In this document: positions 8,594 to 16,598 of the stretch, one piece after another
Numbering within the stretch: the first letter of the stretch is position 1
Layout: each line of letters starts with the position of its first letter
Translations under genes and position numbers: made by a program
Notes under the pieces: generated by a model
What the model was told of the DNA's origin: nothing
The model's input: only the letters and a program-made list of their open reading frames with translations
Database searches by the model: none
Assembly: GCF_004366075.1 (NCBI RefSeq)
Contig: NZ_SODU01000005.1
Coordinates: 372,001 to 436,000, forward strand
Reading direction: 5' to 3'
Source of the DNA: Kribbella pratensis
GTDB lineage: Bacteria; Actinomycetota; Actinomycetes; Propionibacteriales; Kribbellaceae
DNA length: 64,000 nt

Positions 8594-8598
8594 ATGAT
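8570..8598 (+). promoter_or_regulatory. Promoter with overlapping operator-like palindrome
   Basis: TATGAT at 8593-8598 is a near-consensus -10 box 8 nt before the ATG at 8607, so the transcript would be almost leaderless. Exactly 17 bp upstream sits TTGTAG as a weak -35. It is part of the perfect palindrome TTGT-AGG-ACAA (8570-8580), the form bound by FCD/FadR-type GntR regulators, placing repression on the -35. Confidence 0.55.
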
Positions 8599-8606
8599 CA
8601 CTGCCT

Positions 8607-9722
8607 ATGGACCGCATCCGCCAGGTGAAGCTCTCGTCCGTCGTCCTCCCGCTCGAGCAGCCGATCAGTGACGCCAAGGTGCTGACCGGGCGGCAGCGGC
8701 CGATGACCGAGGTGGTGTTCCTGTTCGCGGAGATCGCGACCGAGCAGGACCAGCACGGCATCGGGTTCAGCTACTCGAAGCGGGCCGGCGGACCGGCGCA
8801 GTTCGCGCATGCGAAGGAGATCGCGGCCAACCTGATCGGCGAGGACCCGTCCGACATCGCGAAGGTGTACGACAAGCTGCTGTGGGCCGGTGCCTCGGTC
8901 GGCCGGTCCGGCGTCGCGACGCAGGCGATCGCCGCGATCGACATCGCCCTGTGGGACCTGAAGGCGAAGCGCGCCGGCCTGCCGCTCGCCAAGCTGCTCG
9001 GCGCACACCGCGACTCGGTGCGCGCGTACAACACCTCCGGCGGGTTCCTGCACGCCCCGATCGAGGAGGTGATGGAGCGCGCGTCGAAGTCGCTCGCCGA
9101 CGGGATCGGCGGGATCAAGATCAAGGTCGGCCAGCCCGACAGCCGGATCGATCTCGACCGCGTCCGCGCCGTCCGGGAACACCTCGGCGACGACGTACCG
9201 CTGATGGTGGACGCGAACCAGCAGTGGGACCGCCCGACCGCGCTGCGGATCGGCCGGGTGCTCGAGCAGTTCGGTCTGGTCTGGATCGAGGAGCCGCTGG
9301 ACGCGTACGACGCGGAAGGCCACGCCGAGCTCGCGGCGGCGCTCGACACCCCGATCGCGACCGGCGAGATGCTGTCCAGCGTCGGCGAGCACGTGCGGCT
9401 GATCGAGGCCCGCGCGGCGGACATCATCCAGCCCGACGCGCCCCGGATCGGCGGCATCACACCGTTCCTCAAGCTCGCGACGCTGGCCGACCACAACGGT
9501 CTGCAGCTCGCGCCGCACTTCGCGATGGAGATCCATCTGCACCTCGCGGCGGCGTACCCGCGCGAACCCTGGGTCGAGCACTTCGAGTGGCTGAATCCCT
9601 TGTTCAACGAGCGTCTGGAGACGGTCGACGGACGCATGCTCGTCCCCGACCGGCCGGGCCTCGGCTTCACGACCACCGAGCAGTGCGCGCGCTGGACCGT
9701 GGACAGTTGTGAGTTCCGGTGA
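8607..9722 (+). CDS. L-talarate/galactarate dehydratase (enolase superfamily)
   Basis: This 371-residue mandelate-racemase-group enzyme should dehydrate galactarate and/or L-talarate to the 5-keto-4-deoxy aldarate. It follows the Salmonella talarate/galactarate dehydratase closely: SDAKVLTGRQRPMTEV at the N-terminus, FSYSKRAGG, WAGASVGRSG and LEHFEWLNPLF-type ends. Catalytic positions are present: K171/K173 (KIK), metal ligands D202, E228 and E254, and H304 in LAPHFAMEIH. The ATG at 8607 is preceded by a near-consensus -10 and an operator-like palindrome. The stop overlaps the GntR start as GTGA, so it is translationally coupled to its likely regulator. Confidence 0.88.
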   Translation: MDRIRQVKLSSVVLPLEQPISDAKVLTGRQRPMTEVVFLFAEIATEQDQHGIGFSYSKRAGGPAQFAHAKEIAANLIGEDPSDIAKVYDKLLWAGASVGRSGVATQAIAAIDIALWDLKAKRAGLPLAKLLGAHRDSVRAYNTSGGFLHAPIEEVMERASKSLADGIGGIKIKVGQPDSRIDLDRVRAVREHLGDDVPLMVDANQQWDRPTALRIGRVLEQFGLVWIEEPLDAYDAEGHAELAAALDTPIATGEMLSSVGEHVRLIEARAADIIQPDAPRIGGITPFLKLATLADHNGLQLAPHFAMEIHLHLAAAYPREPWVEHFEWLNPLFNERLETVDGRMLVPDRPGLGFTTTEQCARWTVDSCEFR

Positions 9723-10399
9723 GCGGACTGGCGGATCAGATTGTCGAGGATCTGAAGCGGCGGATTCTCAGCGGCGGGATCGCGCCGGGCGAGAAGCTGC
9801 CGGGTGAGAACAGTCTGGTCGAGGAGTTCGGGGTCAGCCGGACCGTCGTACGCGAGGCGGTCTCGCGGTTGCAGGCCGCCGGGCTGGTAGAGACGTTCCA
9901 GGGGCGTGGCTCGTTCGTGCTGGAGGTCCCGGAGCGTACGCCGGGATTGCGCGAGGTGCGGTCGCACCGCGACGTCCTCGACTTGATGGATTTCCGGATC
10001 GGCGTCGAGAGCGAGGCGGCCGGGCTGGCGGCGCTACGGCGTACCGACCATCAGCTGAAGGGGATCGAACGGGCGCTGGACGATTTCCGGCGGGTCGGCG
10101 ACGATCCGGGGCGGTCGGTGGAGGCGGACTTCGCGTTCCACCTCAAGGTCGCCGTTGCCTCGGGCAACCGGTTCTACGGGGACCTGATCGGGGAGCTCGG
10201 GCCGATGATGATCATGCTGCCGCGGACCCGGCTCGACCCGGCGTACGAGATGTCGGACCCGGAGCACCTGACCCGCGTGGTGCACGAACACGAGAACATC
10301 AGCGCGGCGATCGCGCGGTCCGAGCCGGAGGCGGCGCGGGCGGCGATGCGGGTGCATCTGTCGAGCACGCGACACCGGTTGCTGACGCACAACCCCTGA
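9719..10399 (+). CDS. GntR-family regulator, FadR/FCD subfamily
   Basis: The 226-residue protein has an N-terminal winged helix (about 1-75; VEEFGVSRTVVREAVSRLQAAGLVE) and a C-terminal all-helical FCD ligand domain (about 85-225) with conserved Asp and His positions that bind a metal plus carboxylate effector. FCD regulators usually sense sugar acids or other organic acids. The start overlaps the stop of the talarate/galactarate dehydratase gene, and its stop directly abuts the stop of the convergent glucarate dehydratase gene. An aldarate effector and autoregulation through the TTGT-AGG-ACAA site are inferred from context. Confidence 0.88.
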   Translation: MSGLADQIVEDLKRRILSGGIAPGEKLPGENSLVEEFGVSRTVVREAVSRLQAAGLVETFQGRGSFVLEVPERTPGLREVRSHRDVLDLMDFRIGVESEAAGLAALRRTDHQLKGIERALDDFRRVGDDPGRSVEADFAFHLKVAVASGNRFYGDLIGELGPMMIMLPRTRLDPAYEMSDPEHLTRVVHEHENISAAIARSEPEAARAAMRVHLSSTRHRLLTHNP

Positions 10400-11650
10400 C
10401 TACCAGCGTGCTGTGTTAGGGCTGAACCCCGGATCGACCGTCCGCATGTACGTCGTGTCATCGCGCCTCCGAATCCCGCACGCCAGGTACTGCTCGTGCA
10501 AGGCCCCCAGCGCCTCGACATCCAGCTCGACACCGAGCCCCGGCCCACGAGGCACCCGAACACTCCCGGACTCGAACGCCAACACACCCGGCTTGATCAC
10601 GTCCTCGGTCTTCCATGGGTAGTGCGTGTCGCAGGCATACGTCAGATTCGGCGTCGCCGCGGCAAGATGCGTCATCGCGGCGAGACTGATCCCGAGGTGT
10701 GAGTTGGAGTGCATCGACAACCCCATCCCGAACGTGTCGCAGATCCCCGCCAGCAACTGCGACCGCCGCAGCCCACCCCAGTAGTGATGATCCGACAGCA
10801 CCACCTGTACTGCGTCCGCGAGCACCGCCGGCCTCAGGTGTGCGAAGGCGATCACGCACATGTTGGTCGCCAGAGGAATCTCACTCTGCCGCGCAACGCC
10901 AGCCATACCGTCGATCCCGGGTGTCGGATCCTCCAGATACTCCAGTACGCCGCTGAGCTCCCGAGCGACCTGCACCGACGTGTCCACGGTCCACGCACAG
11001 TTCGGATCGATCCGCAGCTTGTGCTCCGGGAACGCCTCGGCGAGCGCCCGCACCGCCTCGGCCTCCTGCGCCGGCGGGAACACGCCGCCCTTCAACTTGA
11101 TCGCCGTGAACCCGTACTCGCCGATCATCTTCGCGGCCTGCCGCACGATCCCGTCCGGATCGAGCGCCTCGCCCCACGCGTCCGCTTCACCACCTGGATG
11201 CGCGGCCCACTTGTAGAACAGATACGCACTGAACGGCACCTCGTCCCGGACCACCCCGCCGAGCAGGTCCACCACCGGCAGCCCCAACTGCTTGCCCTGC
11301 AGGTCGAGCAGCGCAACCTCGTACGGCGACAACACCACGTCGACCGGGTCCTGCAGGTTGAGCATCCCGCCGACCTGAGCCCCGCCACCACTGGTCAGTA
11401 CGTCGTTCACCCGCTGACGCAGGCCGTTCACGTCGAAGATGTCCAGCCCGGGCAGTACGTCGGCGACGGCGCGCAACCGTGCCAGATGGTCGTCGGCGGC
11501 GTACGTCTCCCCCAACCCGACCAGCCCGTCGTCCGTCCACACCTGGACGATCGTCCGCAGCGCGAACGGTTCGTGGACGCCGACCACGTTGAGCAGCGGT
11601 GGGTCCGCGAACGCGACCGGGGTGAGTTCGACGCGGGCGATCTTGCTCAT
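10400..11650 (-). CDS. Glucarate dehydratase-like enolase-superfamily enzyme, paralogue 1
   Basis: A 416-residue member of the glucarate dehydratase group. Signature residues are visible: K185-L186-K187 followed by GG, metal ligands in RIDPNCAW and YLEDPTPG, ATNM, and the catalytic His of the HSNSH motif (H314). It also has ACDTHYPW near the end, matching paralogue 2 (TALDTHWIW). It should convert D-glucarate or a near relative to 5-keto-4-deoxyglucarate, but the two paralogues are only distantly alike and may differ in substrate. It is the last gene of the tctC-tctB-tctA operon, overlapping tctA as ATGA, so it is co-expressed with the importer. Confidence 0.85.
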   Translation of the reverse strand: MSKIARVELTPVAFADPPLLNVVGVHEPFALRTIVQVWTDDGLVGLGETYAADDHLARLRAVADVLPGLDIFDVNGLRQRVNDVLTSGGGAQVGGMLNLQDPVDVVLSPYEVALLDLQGKQLGLPVVDLLGGVVRDEVPFSAYLFYKWAAHPGGEADAWGEALDPDGIVRQAAKMIGEYGFTAIKLKGGVFPPAQEAEAVRALAEAFPEHKLRIDPNCAWTVDTSVQVARELSGVLEYLEDPTPGIDGMAGVARQSEIPLATNMCVIAFAHLRPAVLADAVQVVLSDHHYWGGLRRSQLLAGICDTFGMGLSMHSNSHLGISLAAMTHLAAATPNLTYACDTHYPWKTEDVIKPGVLAFESGSVRVPRGPGLGVELDVEALGALHEQYLACGIRRRDDTTYMRTVDPGFSPNTARW

Positions 11651-13137
11651 ACGCGTTCCTTCTCCTTGCGTCGACGTACCAGCAGCCGGACACCGGGCAG
11701 TGCGAGGACGACGATCAGCGCCACGAGGACCGTGCCGGAGATCGGCCGGGTGAAGAAGCCCATCGGGTTGCCGCCGAAGATCAGCAGCGACTGCCGGACC
11801 GCGGTCTCCATCACGCTCCCGAGGACGAACGCGAGCACCAGCGGCCCCGGCTCGAACCCGAACTTCTTCATCAGGTACCCGAGGACGCCGAACACGATCA
11901 CCAGGAACATGTCGAACACCTGGTTCGCCACCGTGTAGACGCCGAGCAGCGTGATCAGCACCGTGATCGGCGCGAGGACGGCGGGTCGCACCTTGAGGAT
12001 CTTCACGAACACCCCGACCAGCGGGATGCTCATGATCAGCAGCAGGATGTTGCCGAGGTACATCGAGTTGATCACGCCCCAGAACAGGTCCGGGTGCTCG
12101 GACACCAGTTGCGGACCGGGCGCGATCCCCTGGATCAGCAGCGCGCCGAACATCAACGCCATCGTCGCGTTCGCGGGGATTCCCAACGTCAGCAGCGGGA
12201 TGAACGACGAGGTGGCGGCCGCGTTGTTCGCCGTCTCCGGTGCCGCGACCCCCTCGACCGCGCCGCGACCGAACCGCTCGGGTTCCTTCGCCCGCCGTTT
12301 CTCCACCGCGTACGCGACCAGCGACGACAGCGTCGCGCCACCACCGGGCAGTACGCCGAGCACGAAGCCGATCACCGATCCGCGGGCGATCGCCCCGCGC
12401 GACTGCCGCAGGTCGGCCCGGGACGGCCAGGCGTTCGCCACCGCGACCGGCGCCTGCACCTTGTGATGGCGTTCCTCGAGGTTGTAGAGGATCTCGCCGA
12501 GCCCGAACAGGCCCATCGCGATCGGCACGAAGTCGATGCCGTCGGCAAGGTTCAGGCTGTCGAACGTGAACCGGCTCGCCCCGGTGAACGTGTCCCGCCC
12601 GACCGTTGCCAGCAGCAACCCGAGCCCCGCGGCGATCACCGCCTTCAGCCGGCTGCCGTTCCCGACGGTCGCCACCAGCAGTACGCCGAACAACGACAAG
12701 GCGGCGTACTCCGGCGGACCGAAGTCCAGCGCCACGCCCGCGACCACCGGAGCGAGCAGTGTCAGCCCGATGATCGACACCGTGCCGCCGATGAACGACC
12801 CGATCGCCGCGATGCCGAGTGCCGTACCGGCTCGTCCTTGTTTGGCCAGCGCGTATCCGTCGAACACGGTGACCACGGAGGACGCCTCGCCCGGTAGCCG
12901 CAACAGGACGGACGTGATCGTGCCGCCGTACTGCGCACCGTAGAAGATGCCGGCCAGCATGATGATCGCGGACACCGGCTCCACGCCGTACGTGATCGGC
13001 AGCAGGATCGCGATCGTCGCGGCCGGGCCGAGCCCGGGGAGGACGCCGATCAGCATGCCGATGACGACGCCGATCAGGCAGTAGAGGAGATTCGCGGGCT
13101 CCAGGACGACGCCGAAGCCATCGATCAGGCCGCCCAT
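11647..13137 (-). CDS. tctA: Tripartite tricarboxylate transporter, large membrane subunit TctA
   Basis: This is the 496-residue permease of a tripartite tricarboxylate (TTT) importer with about 12 membrane spans. The family hallmarks GVLPGLGPAATIAILLP near residue 35 and GVLPGGGATLSSLVAY near residue 325 are present, as are AGIFYGAQYGGT and the ETANNAAA stretch. The frame is open upstream through tctB, but ATG at 13137 overlaps the tctB stop by one base (TGATG) and gives the normal length. Co-transcription with glucarate dehydratase suggests an aldarate rather than citrate as cargo; this is inference. Confidence 0.92.
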   Translation of the reverse strand: MGGLIDGFGVVLEPANLLYCLIGVVIGMLIGVLPGLGPAATIAILLPITYGVEPVSAIIMLAGIFYGAQYGGTITSVLLRLPGEASSVVTVFDGYALAKQGRAGTALGIAAIGSFIGGTVSIIGLTLLAPVVAGVALDFGPPEYAALSLFGVLLVATVGNGSRLKAVIAAGLGLLLATVGRDTFTGASRFTFDSLNLADGIDFVPIAMGLFGLGEILYNLEERHHKVQAPVAVANAWPSRADLRQSRGAIARGSVIGFVLGVLPGGGATLSSLVAYAVEKRRAKEPERFGRGAVEGVAAPETANNAAATSSFIPLLTLGIPANATMALMFGALLIQGIAPGPQLVSEHPDLFWGVINSMYLGNILLLIMSIPLVGVFVKILKVRPAVLAPITVLITLLGVYTVANQVFDMFLVIVFGVLGYLMKKFGFEPGPLVLAFVLGSVMETAVRQSLLIFGGNPMGFFTRPISGTVLVALIVVLALPGVRLLVRRRKEKERV

Positions 13138-13622
13138 CAGATCAACCTGGGCAGCGGAATCTGCAGCAGCAGCACGAAGAGGACGTAGAACGCGACGACC
13201 GTGCCCACGCTGATCGCGACCGACGACACCCAGGACTCCTTGCCGAGGAACCGCAGCCACACGAACGTCAGCAGCAACGACGGAATCTCGAACCCGATCA
13301 ACGGCAGCACGGACGCAAAGACCACCAGCGTCAGTACGGCGACCGCGGTCTGGACACTCGACCGCGAGAACTGCTCGGTGTCCGTCCCGTGCCGGCCGAC
13401 CAGTGCAAGGATGATCGACAACACGGTCACGACGACGCAGACCACGAACGGCCACAGGCCCGGCCCGGGCTGGGTCAGCCGACCCAACCCGAGCGCGAGC
13501 GACCCGATCACTCCAGCGATACCGACGACAGCGGCGACGACCGCGGCCCCGAGCTGGGACCACGGCCCCGCGTGCGGCGGGCGATCCTCGGCGAGCTCCT
13601 CCCGCAGCGCGGCCTCACTCAC
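13137..13622 (-). CDS. tctB: Tripartite tricarboxylate transporter, small membrane subunit TctB
   Basis: A 161-residue protein with four predicted membrane helices, the usual form of the small TTT permease subunit. The cytoplasmic N-terminal 20 residues are charged, then LGAAVVAAVVGIAGVIGSLA starts the first span. It starts at a GTG that overlaps the tctC stop (GTGA) and ends overlapping tctA, so all three subunits are translationally coupled. Confidence 0.88.
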   Translation of the reverse strand: MSEAALREELAEDRPPHAGPWSQLGAAVVAAVVGIAGVIGSLALGLGRLTQPGPGLWPFVVCVVVTVLSIILALVGRHGTDTEQFSRSSVQTAVAVLTLVVFASVLPLIGFEIPSLLLTFVWLRFLGKESWVSSVAISVGTVVAFYVLFVLLLQIPLPRLI

Positions 13623-14632
13623 TTCTTGGCCGCCAGCGAGATCCCGAACTGGTCGAGCTGTGCCTTGTACTTCGTCGCGTACCCGTCGAGGATCTTCCGC
13701 ACCTCGTCCGGCGACACCTCGATCGGCGTCAGGCAGTGCGCGTCGTTGAACTTCTTGTACGCGTCGGTCGCGTAGGTCTTCTTCGCCGCGTCGGCCAGCT
13801 TCGTCCTGACGTCGTCCGGCGTACCCTTCGGCGCCGTGAGGAAGCGGTACTGCGACACCACGACGTCGTACCCCTGCTCCTTGGCGGTCGGCACGTCGGG
13901 CAGGAACTTGATCCGCTCGGCCGAGAAGACCGCGAGCGGGACGACCTTCTTCGCCTTGATCTGCTCGATGCTGTCGCCGACCTGGATCGTTGCCACGTCG
14001 ACCTGGCTGCCGAGCAAAGCGGTCAGCGCCGGAGCACCACCGTCGAACGGTACGTCGGTTGCGGGGATGCCGGCCTGTTTGAACGTCAAGGCGGACGCGA
14101 GTTGCGCGCCGGTGCCGACACCGGTGGTGCCGTACTTGACGTTCTTGCCGGCCTTCTTCAGGTCGGCGATCGTCTTGTACCCGGAGCCGACCGGCGCGAT
14201 CAGCACGTAGTCGTCCTGCGAGATTCCGCCGAGCAGGTCGAAGTCGTCGAGCTTCACCACCTCCTTGGCCGACACCGCGAGCGGGGTGATGGTGAACAGG
14301 GACGCGTTCTGGACCGCGATCTTGTAGCCGTCCGGCTTGGCGGCCTGCAGTTCCTTGGCGTTCAGCGCGCCGTTCGCACCAGGCTTGTTGACCACCGGCA
14401 CCGAGACACCGAGCTCTTTGCCGAGCCCCTCCGCGATTGCTCGCGTGATCAGGTCGGTGCTGCCGCCCGGAGAAGCACCGACGCTCATCTGGATGTTGCC
14501 GGTCGGATAGTCACCCTTGCCGCCGGTGGAGGTCGTCTTGACCCCACCGCAGCCTGCCAACACGACTGAAGCCATTGACACAGCACTCACCGCCGTCACC
14601 AGGACGCGGCGGTTGAGCTTGCTGAACAGCAT
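13619..14632 (-). CDS. tctC: Tripartite tricarboxylate transporter substrate-binding lipoprotein TctC
   Basis: The 337-residue solute receptor of the TTT system. It begins with a basic stretch, a hydrophobic core and the lipobox VLAGC, so it is exported and lipid-anchored. TctC/Bug features are clear: MSVGASPGGSTDLITRAIAEGL, VVNKPGANG, and KFLPDVPTAKEQGYDV near the C-terminal lobe. The ATG at 14632 has a strong GAGGAGG ribosome site 9 nt upstream; the frame upstream of it is not coding. It is the first gene of tctC-tctB-tctA-glucarate dehydratase and is divergent from a LysR regulator, which probably controls it. Confidence 0.92.
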   Translation of the reverse strand: MLFSKLNRRVLVTAVSAVSMASVVLAGCGGVKTTSTGGKGDYPTGNIQMSVGASPGGSTDLITRAIAEGLGKELGVSVPVVNKPGANGALNAKELQAAKPDGYKIAVQNASLFTITPLAVSAKEVVKLDDFDLLGGISQDDYVLIAPVGSGYKTIADLKKAGKNVKYGTTGVGTGAQLASALTFKQAGIPATDVPFDGGAPALTALLGSQVDVATIQVGDSIEQIKAKKVVPLAVFSAERIKFLPDVPTAKEQGYDVVVSQYRFLTAPKGTPDDVRTKLADAAKKTYATDAYKKFNDAHCLTPIEVSPDEVRKILDGYATKYKAQLDQFGISLAAKK

Positions 14633-14711
14633 CGGAATCCTCCTCTGCGGAGAGTGGTCCTCCGGCTCGATTGCGTGAGCGTAAGAAGGGTGGATCATGC
14701 GTGTCCAAGGC

Positions 14712-14745
14712 CGATGTGGCATCGAGTGATACCTTTCCTGCATCA
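14712..14745. promoter_or_regulatory. LysR-type operator candidates between tctC and the LysR gene
   Basis: Two dyads lie side by side. CGATG-TGG-CATCG is a perfect 5 bp inverted repeat at 14712-14724. TGAT-N11-ATCA at 14727-14745 fits the LysR T-N11-A rule and its last base is the A of the LysR start codon. The position suits autorepression plus activation of the divergent tct operon. Confidence 0.5.
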
Positions 14746-15632
14746 TGTTTTCGCTCGACCAGCTGAGCGCGTTCGTCGCCGTCGCCGAGGAGCTGCACTT
14801 CGGTCGCGCCGCCGAGCGGCTGAACATGACTCAGCCGCCGTTGAGCCGCCAGGTGCAGAAGCTCGAGCGGGCCGTCGGCGCGCGGCTGCTCGAGCGCGAC
14901 AACCGCAAGGTCGAGCTGACCGAGGCCGGGCAGGCGTTCCTCACCGAGGCACGCCGGCTGCTCGCGCTGGTCGAGACCGCGGGCGATCTCGCGCGCCGGG
15001 TGGACCAGGGCGCCGCGGGAACGCTGCGGCTCGGGTTCACGGCCACGTCGGCGATCCGGACGCTCGGGCCGCTGCTGCGCCGGCTGTCCGAGGAACTGCC
15101 GGACGTCGACGTGATCCTGCACGAGCGGGTCACGCCCGCGCAGATCGACGGGCTGCTGCGCGGCGAGCTGGATCTCGGGCTCGGGCGGCCGCCGTTCGAC
15201 TCCGGCGTACTGGACTCCCGGATCGTGGTCCGCGAGCCGTTGTGCGCTGTTGTCCCCGGCAACCATCGGCTCGCCGCGCTCGGCCGGCCGTTGACGTCGG
15301 CGGACTTCAGCGGGGAGCAGGTGATCAGCTACTCGCCGACCCAGGCGCGGTACTTCCACGAGTTGACCGTCCGGTTCCTCGCCGAGTCGCATCCGCGGAT
15401 CGAGCAGCGGGTGCAACAGATCCTCACGGTGATCCTGCTGGTCGCCGCCGGTCGCGGGGTCGCGCTCGTACCGGCGTCGGCCCGGCACCTCGGCGTCGAG
15501 GGCGTGACGTACTGCGACCTGGACGGACCGGGCGGACCTGTCGAGGCGGTCGAGTTGCACGCGATCTGGCGGCGGGACGCGACCAGCCCGGTCCTGCAGC
15601 GCGTGCTCACGATGCTCCCAGAGCATCATTAG
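14745..15632 (+). CDS. LysR-family transcriptional regulator
   Basis: A 295-residue LysR regulator: N-terminal winged helix (about 1-60; FGRAAERLNMTQPPLSRQVQKLE), a linker helix, then a two-lobed substrate-binding domain of the CbbR/BenM kind (about 90-290; RLGFTATSAIRTLGPLL). It lies between the divergent tct operon and the downstream kdgD-gudD genes, so it is the natural regulator of aldarate uptake and breakdown. Ligand unknown. Confidence 0.9.
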   Translation: MFSLDQLSAFVAVAEELHFGRAAERLNMTQPPLSRQVQKLERAVGARLLERDNRKVELTEAGQAFLTEARRLLALVETAGDLARRVDQGAAGTLRLGFTATSAIRTLGPLLRRLSEELPDVDVILHERVTPAQIDGLLRGELDLGLGRPPFDSGVLDSRIVVREPLCAVVPGNHRLAALGRPLTSADFSGEQVISYSPTQARYFHELTVRFLAESHPRIEQRVQQILTVILLVAAGRGVALVPASARHLGVEGVTYCDLDGPGGPVEAVELHAIWRRDATSPVLQRVLTMLPEHH

Positions 15633-15683
15633 ATCCAAAATCGATCTTGGACAGGTATCCACCGACGTTCCTACGCTGACGGC

Positions 15684-16598
15684 GTGACCCACTACTCCCC
15701 CACTGAACTCGCCGCGCAGCTCAAAACCGGCCTGCTCTCGTTTCCCGTGACGCACTTCCACGCGGACCTCAGCTTCAACGAGGCCGGGTACCGCGAGCAC
15801 TTGTCCTGGCTGAGCCAGTTCGACGTCGCAGGCCTGTTCGCCGCGGGCGGGACCGGCGAGGGCTTCTCGCTGACGCCGGTGGAGATCGACACCGTCGTAC
15901 GGACCGCTGTTTCCGAGGTGAACGGGCGGGTCCCGGTGATCGCGCCGGCGACCGGTGGAACCGCGTCCGCGGTGGCGGGCGCCCAGGCGGCGGAGGCGGC
16001 CGGTGCGGACGGGGTGCTGCTGTTCCCGCCGTACCTGACCGAGGCGGGTCAGCGTGGTTTGATCGAGCATGTGTCGGCGGTGTGCCGCAGTACGGGCCTC
16101 GGGGTGACGGTCTACAGCCGGGCGAACGCGATCCTCGATGACGTGACGGTCGCGGAGCTCGCGGACAAGAACCCGAATTTCGTGTGCCTCAAGGACGGCG
16201 TCGGGAACGTCGAGCAGATGACGCGGACGTACGCACGGGTCGGCGAGCGGCTCACGTACGTCGGCGGGCTGCCGACGGCGGAGACGTTCGCGCTGCCGTT
16301 GCTGCAGCTCGGGTACAGCACGTACTCGTCGGCGATCTTCAACTTCGTGCCGGAGTTCGCCCTCGGCTTCTACGCCGACGTGATCGCCCAGGACCGCGAT
16401 TCGGTCTACCAGAAGCTCCGGGAGTTCGTGATTCCCTACCTGGACATCCGCGATCGGACCAAGGGGTACGCCGTTTCGATCGTGAAGGCCGGTGTCAACG
16501 TGATCGGGCGCAGCGCTGGGCCGGTCCGGCCGCCGTTGCAGGATCTCAGCGACGAGGAACTCGCACAGCTCGCGGAGTTGATCGGAAAGGTGAAATGA
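15684..16598 (+). CDS. kdgD: 5-dehydro-4-deoxyglucarate dehydratase
   Basis: KdgD decarboxylates and dehydrates 5-keto-4-deoxyglucarate to 2-oxoglutarate semialdehyde. It belongs to the DapA/NAL aldolase fold. The 304-residue protein matches Pseudomonas KdgD along its length: GLLSFPVTHFHADLSFN, LFAAGGTGEGFSL, the Schiff-base lysine K170 in CLKDGVGN, the catalytic tyrosine Y144 in VYSRAN, YVGGLPTAETFA and KGYAVSIVKAG. Translation starts at a GTG. Its stop overlaps the next gene (gudD) as ATGA, coupling the dehydratase pair. Confidence 0.93.
   Translation: MTHYSPTELAAQLKTGLLSFPVTHFHADLSFNEAGYREHLSWLSQFDVAGLFAAGGTGEGFSLTPVEIDTVVRTAVSEVNGRVPVIAPATGGTASAVAGAQAAEAAGADGVLLFPPYLTEAGQRGLIEHVSAVCRSTGLGVTVYSRANAILDDVTVAELADKNPNFVCLKDGVGNVEQMTRTYARVGERLTYVGGLPTAETFALPLLQLGYSTYSSAIFNFVPEFALGFYADVIAQDRDSVYQKLREFVIPYLDIRDRTKGYAVSIVKAGVNVIGRSAGPVRPPLQDLSDEELAQLAELIGKVK

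Noticed and set aside
13138..13563. N-terminal extension of tctA
   Set aside because: It overlaps tctB in another frame. The ATG at 13137 gives the family length and a one-base stop/start overlap.
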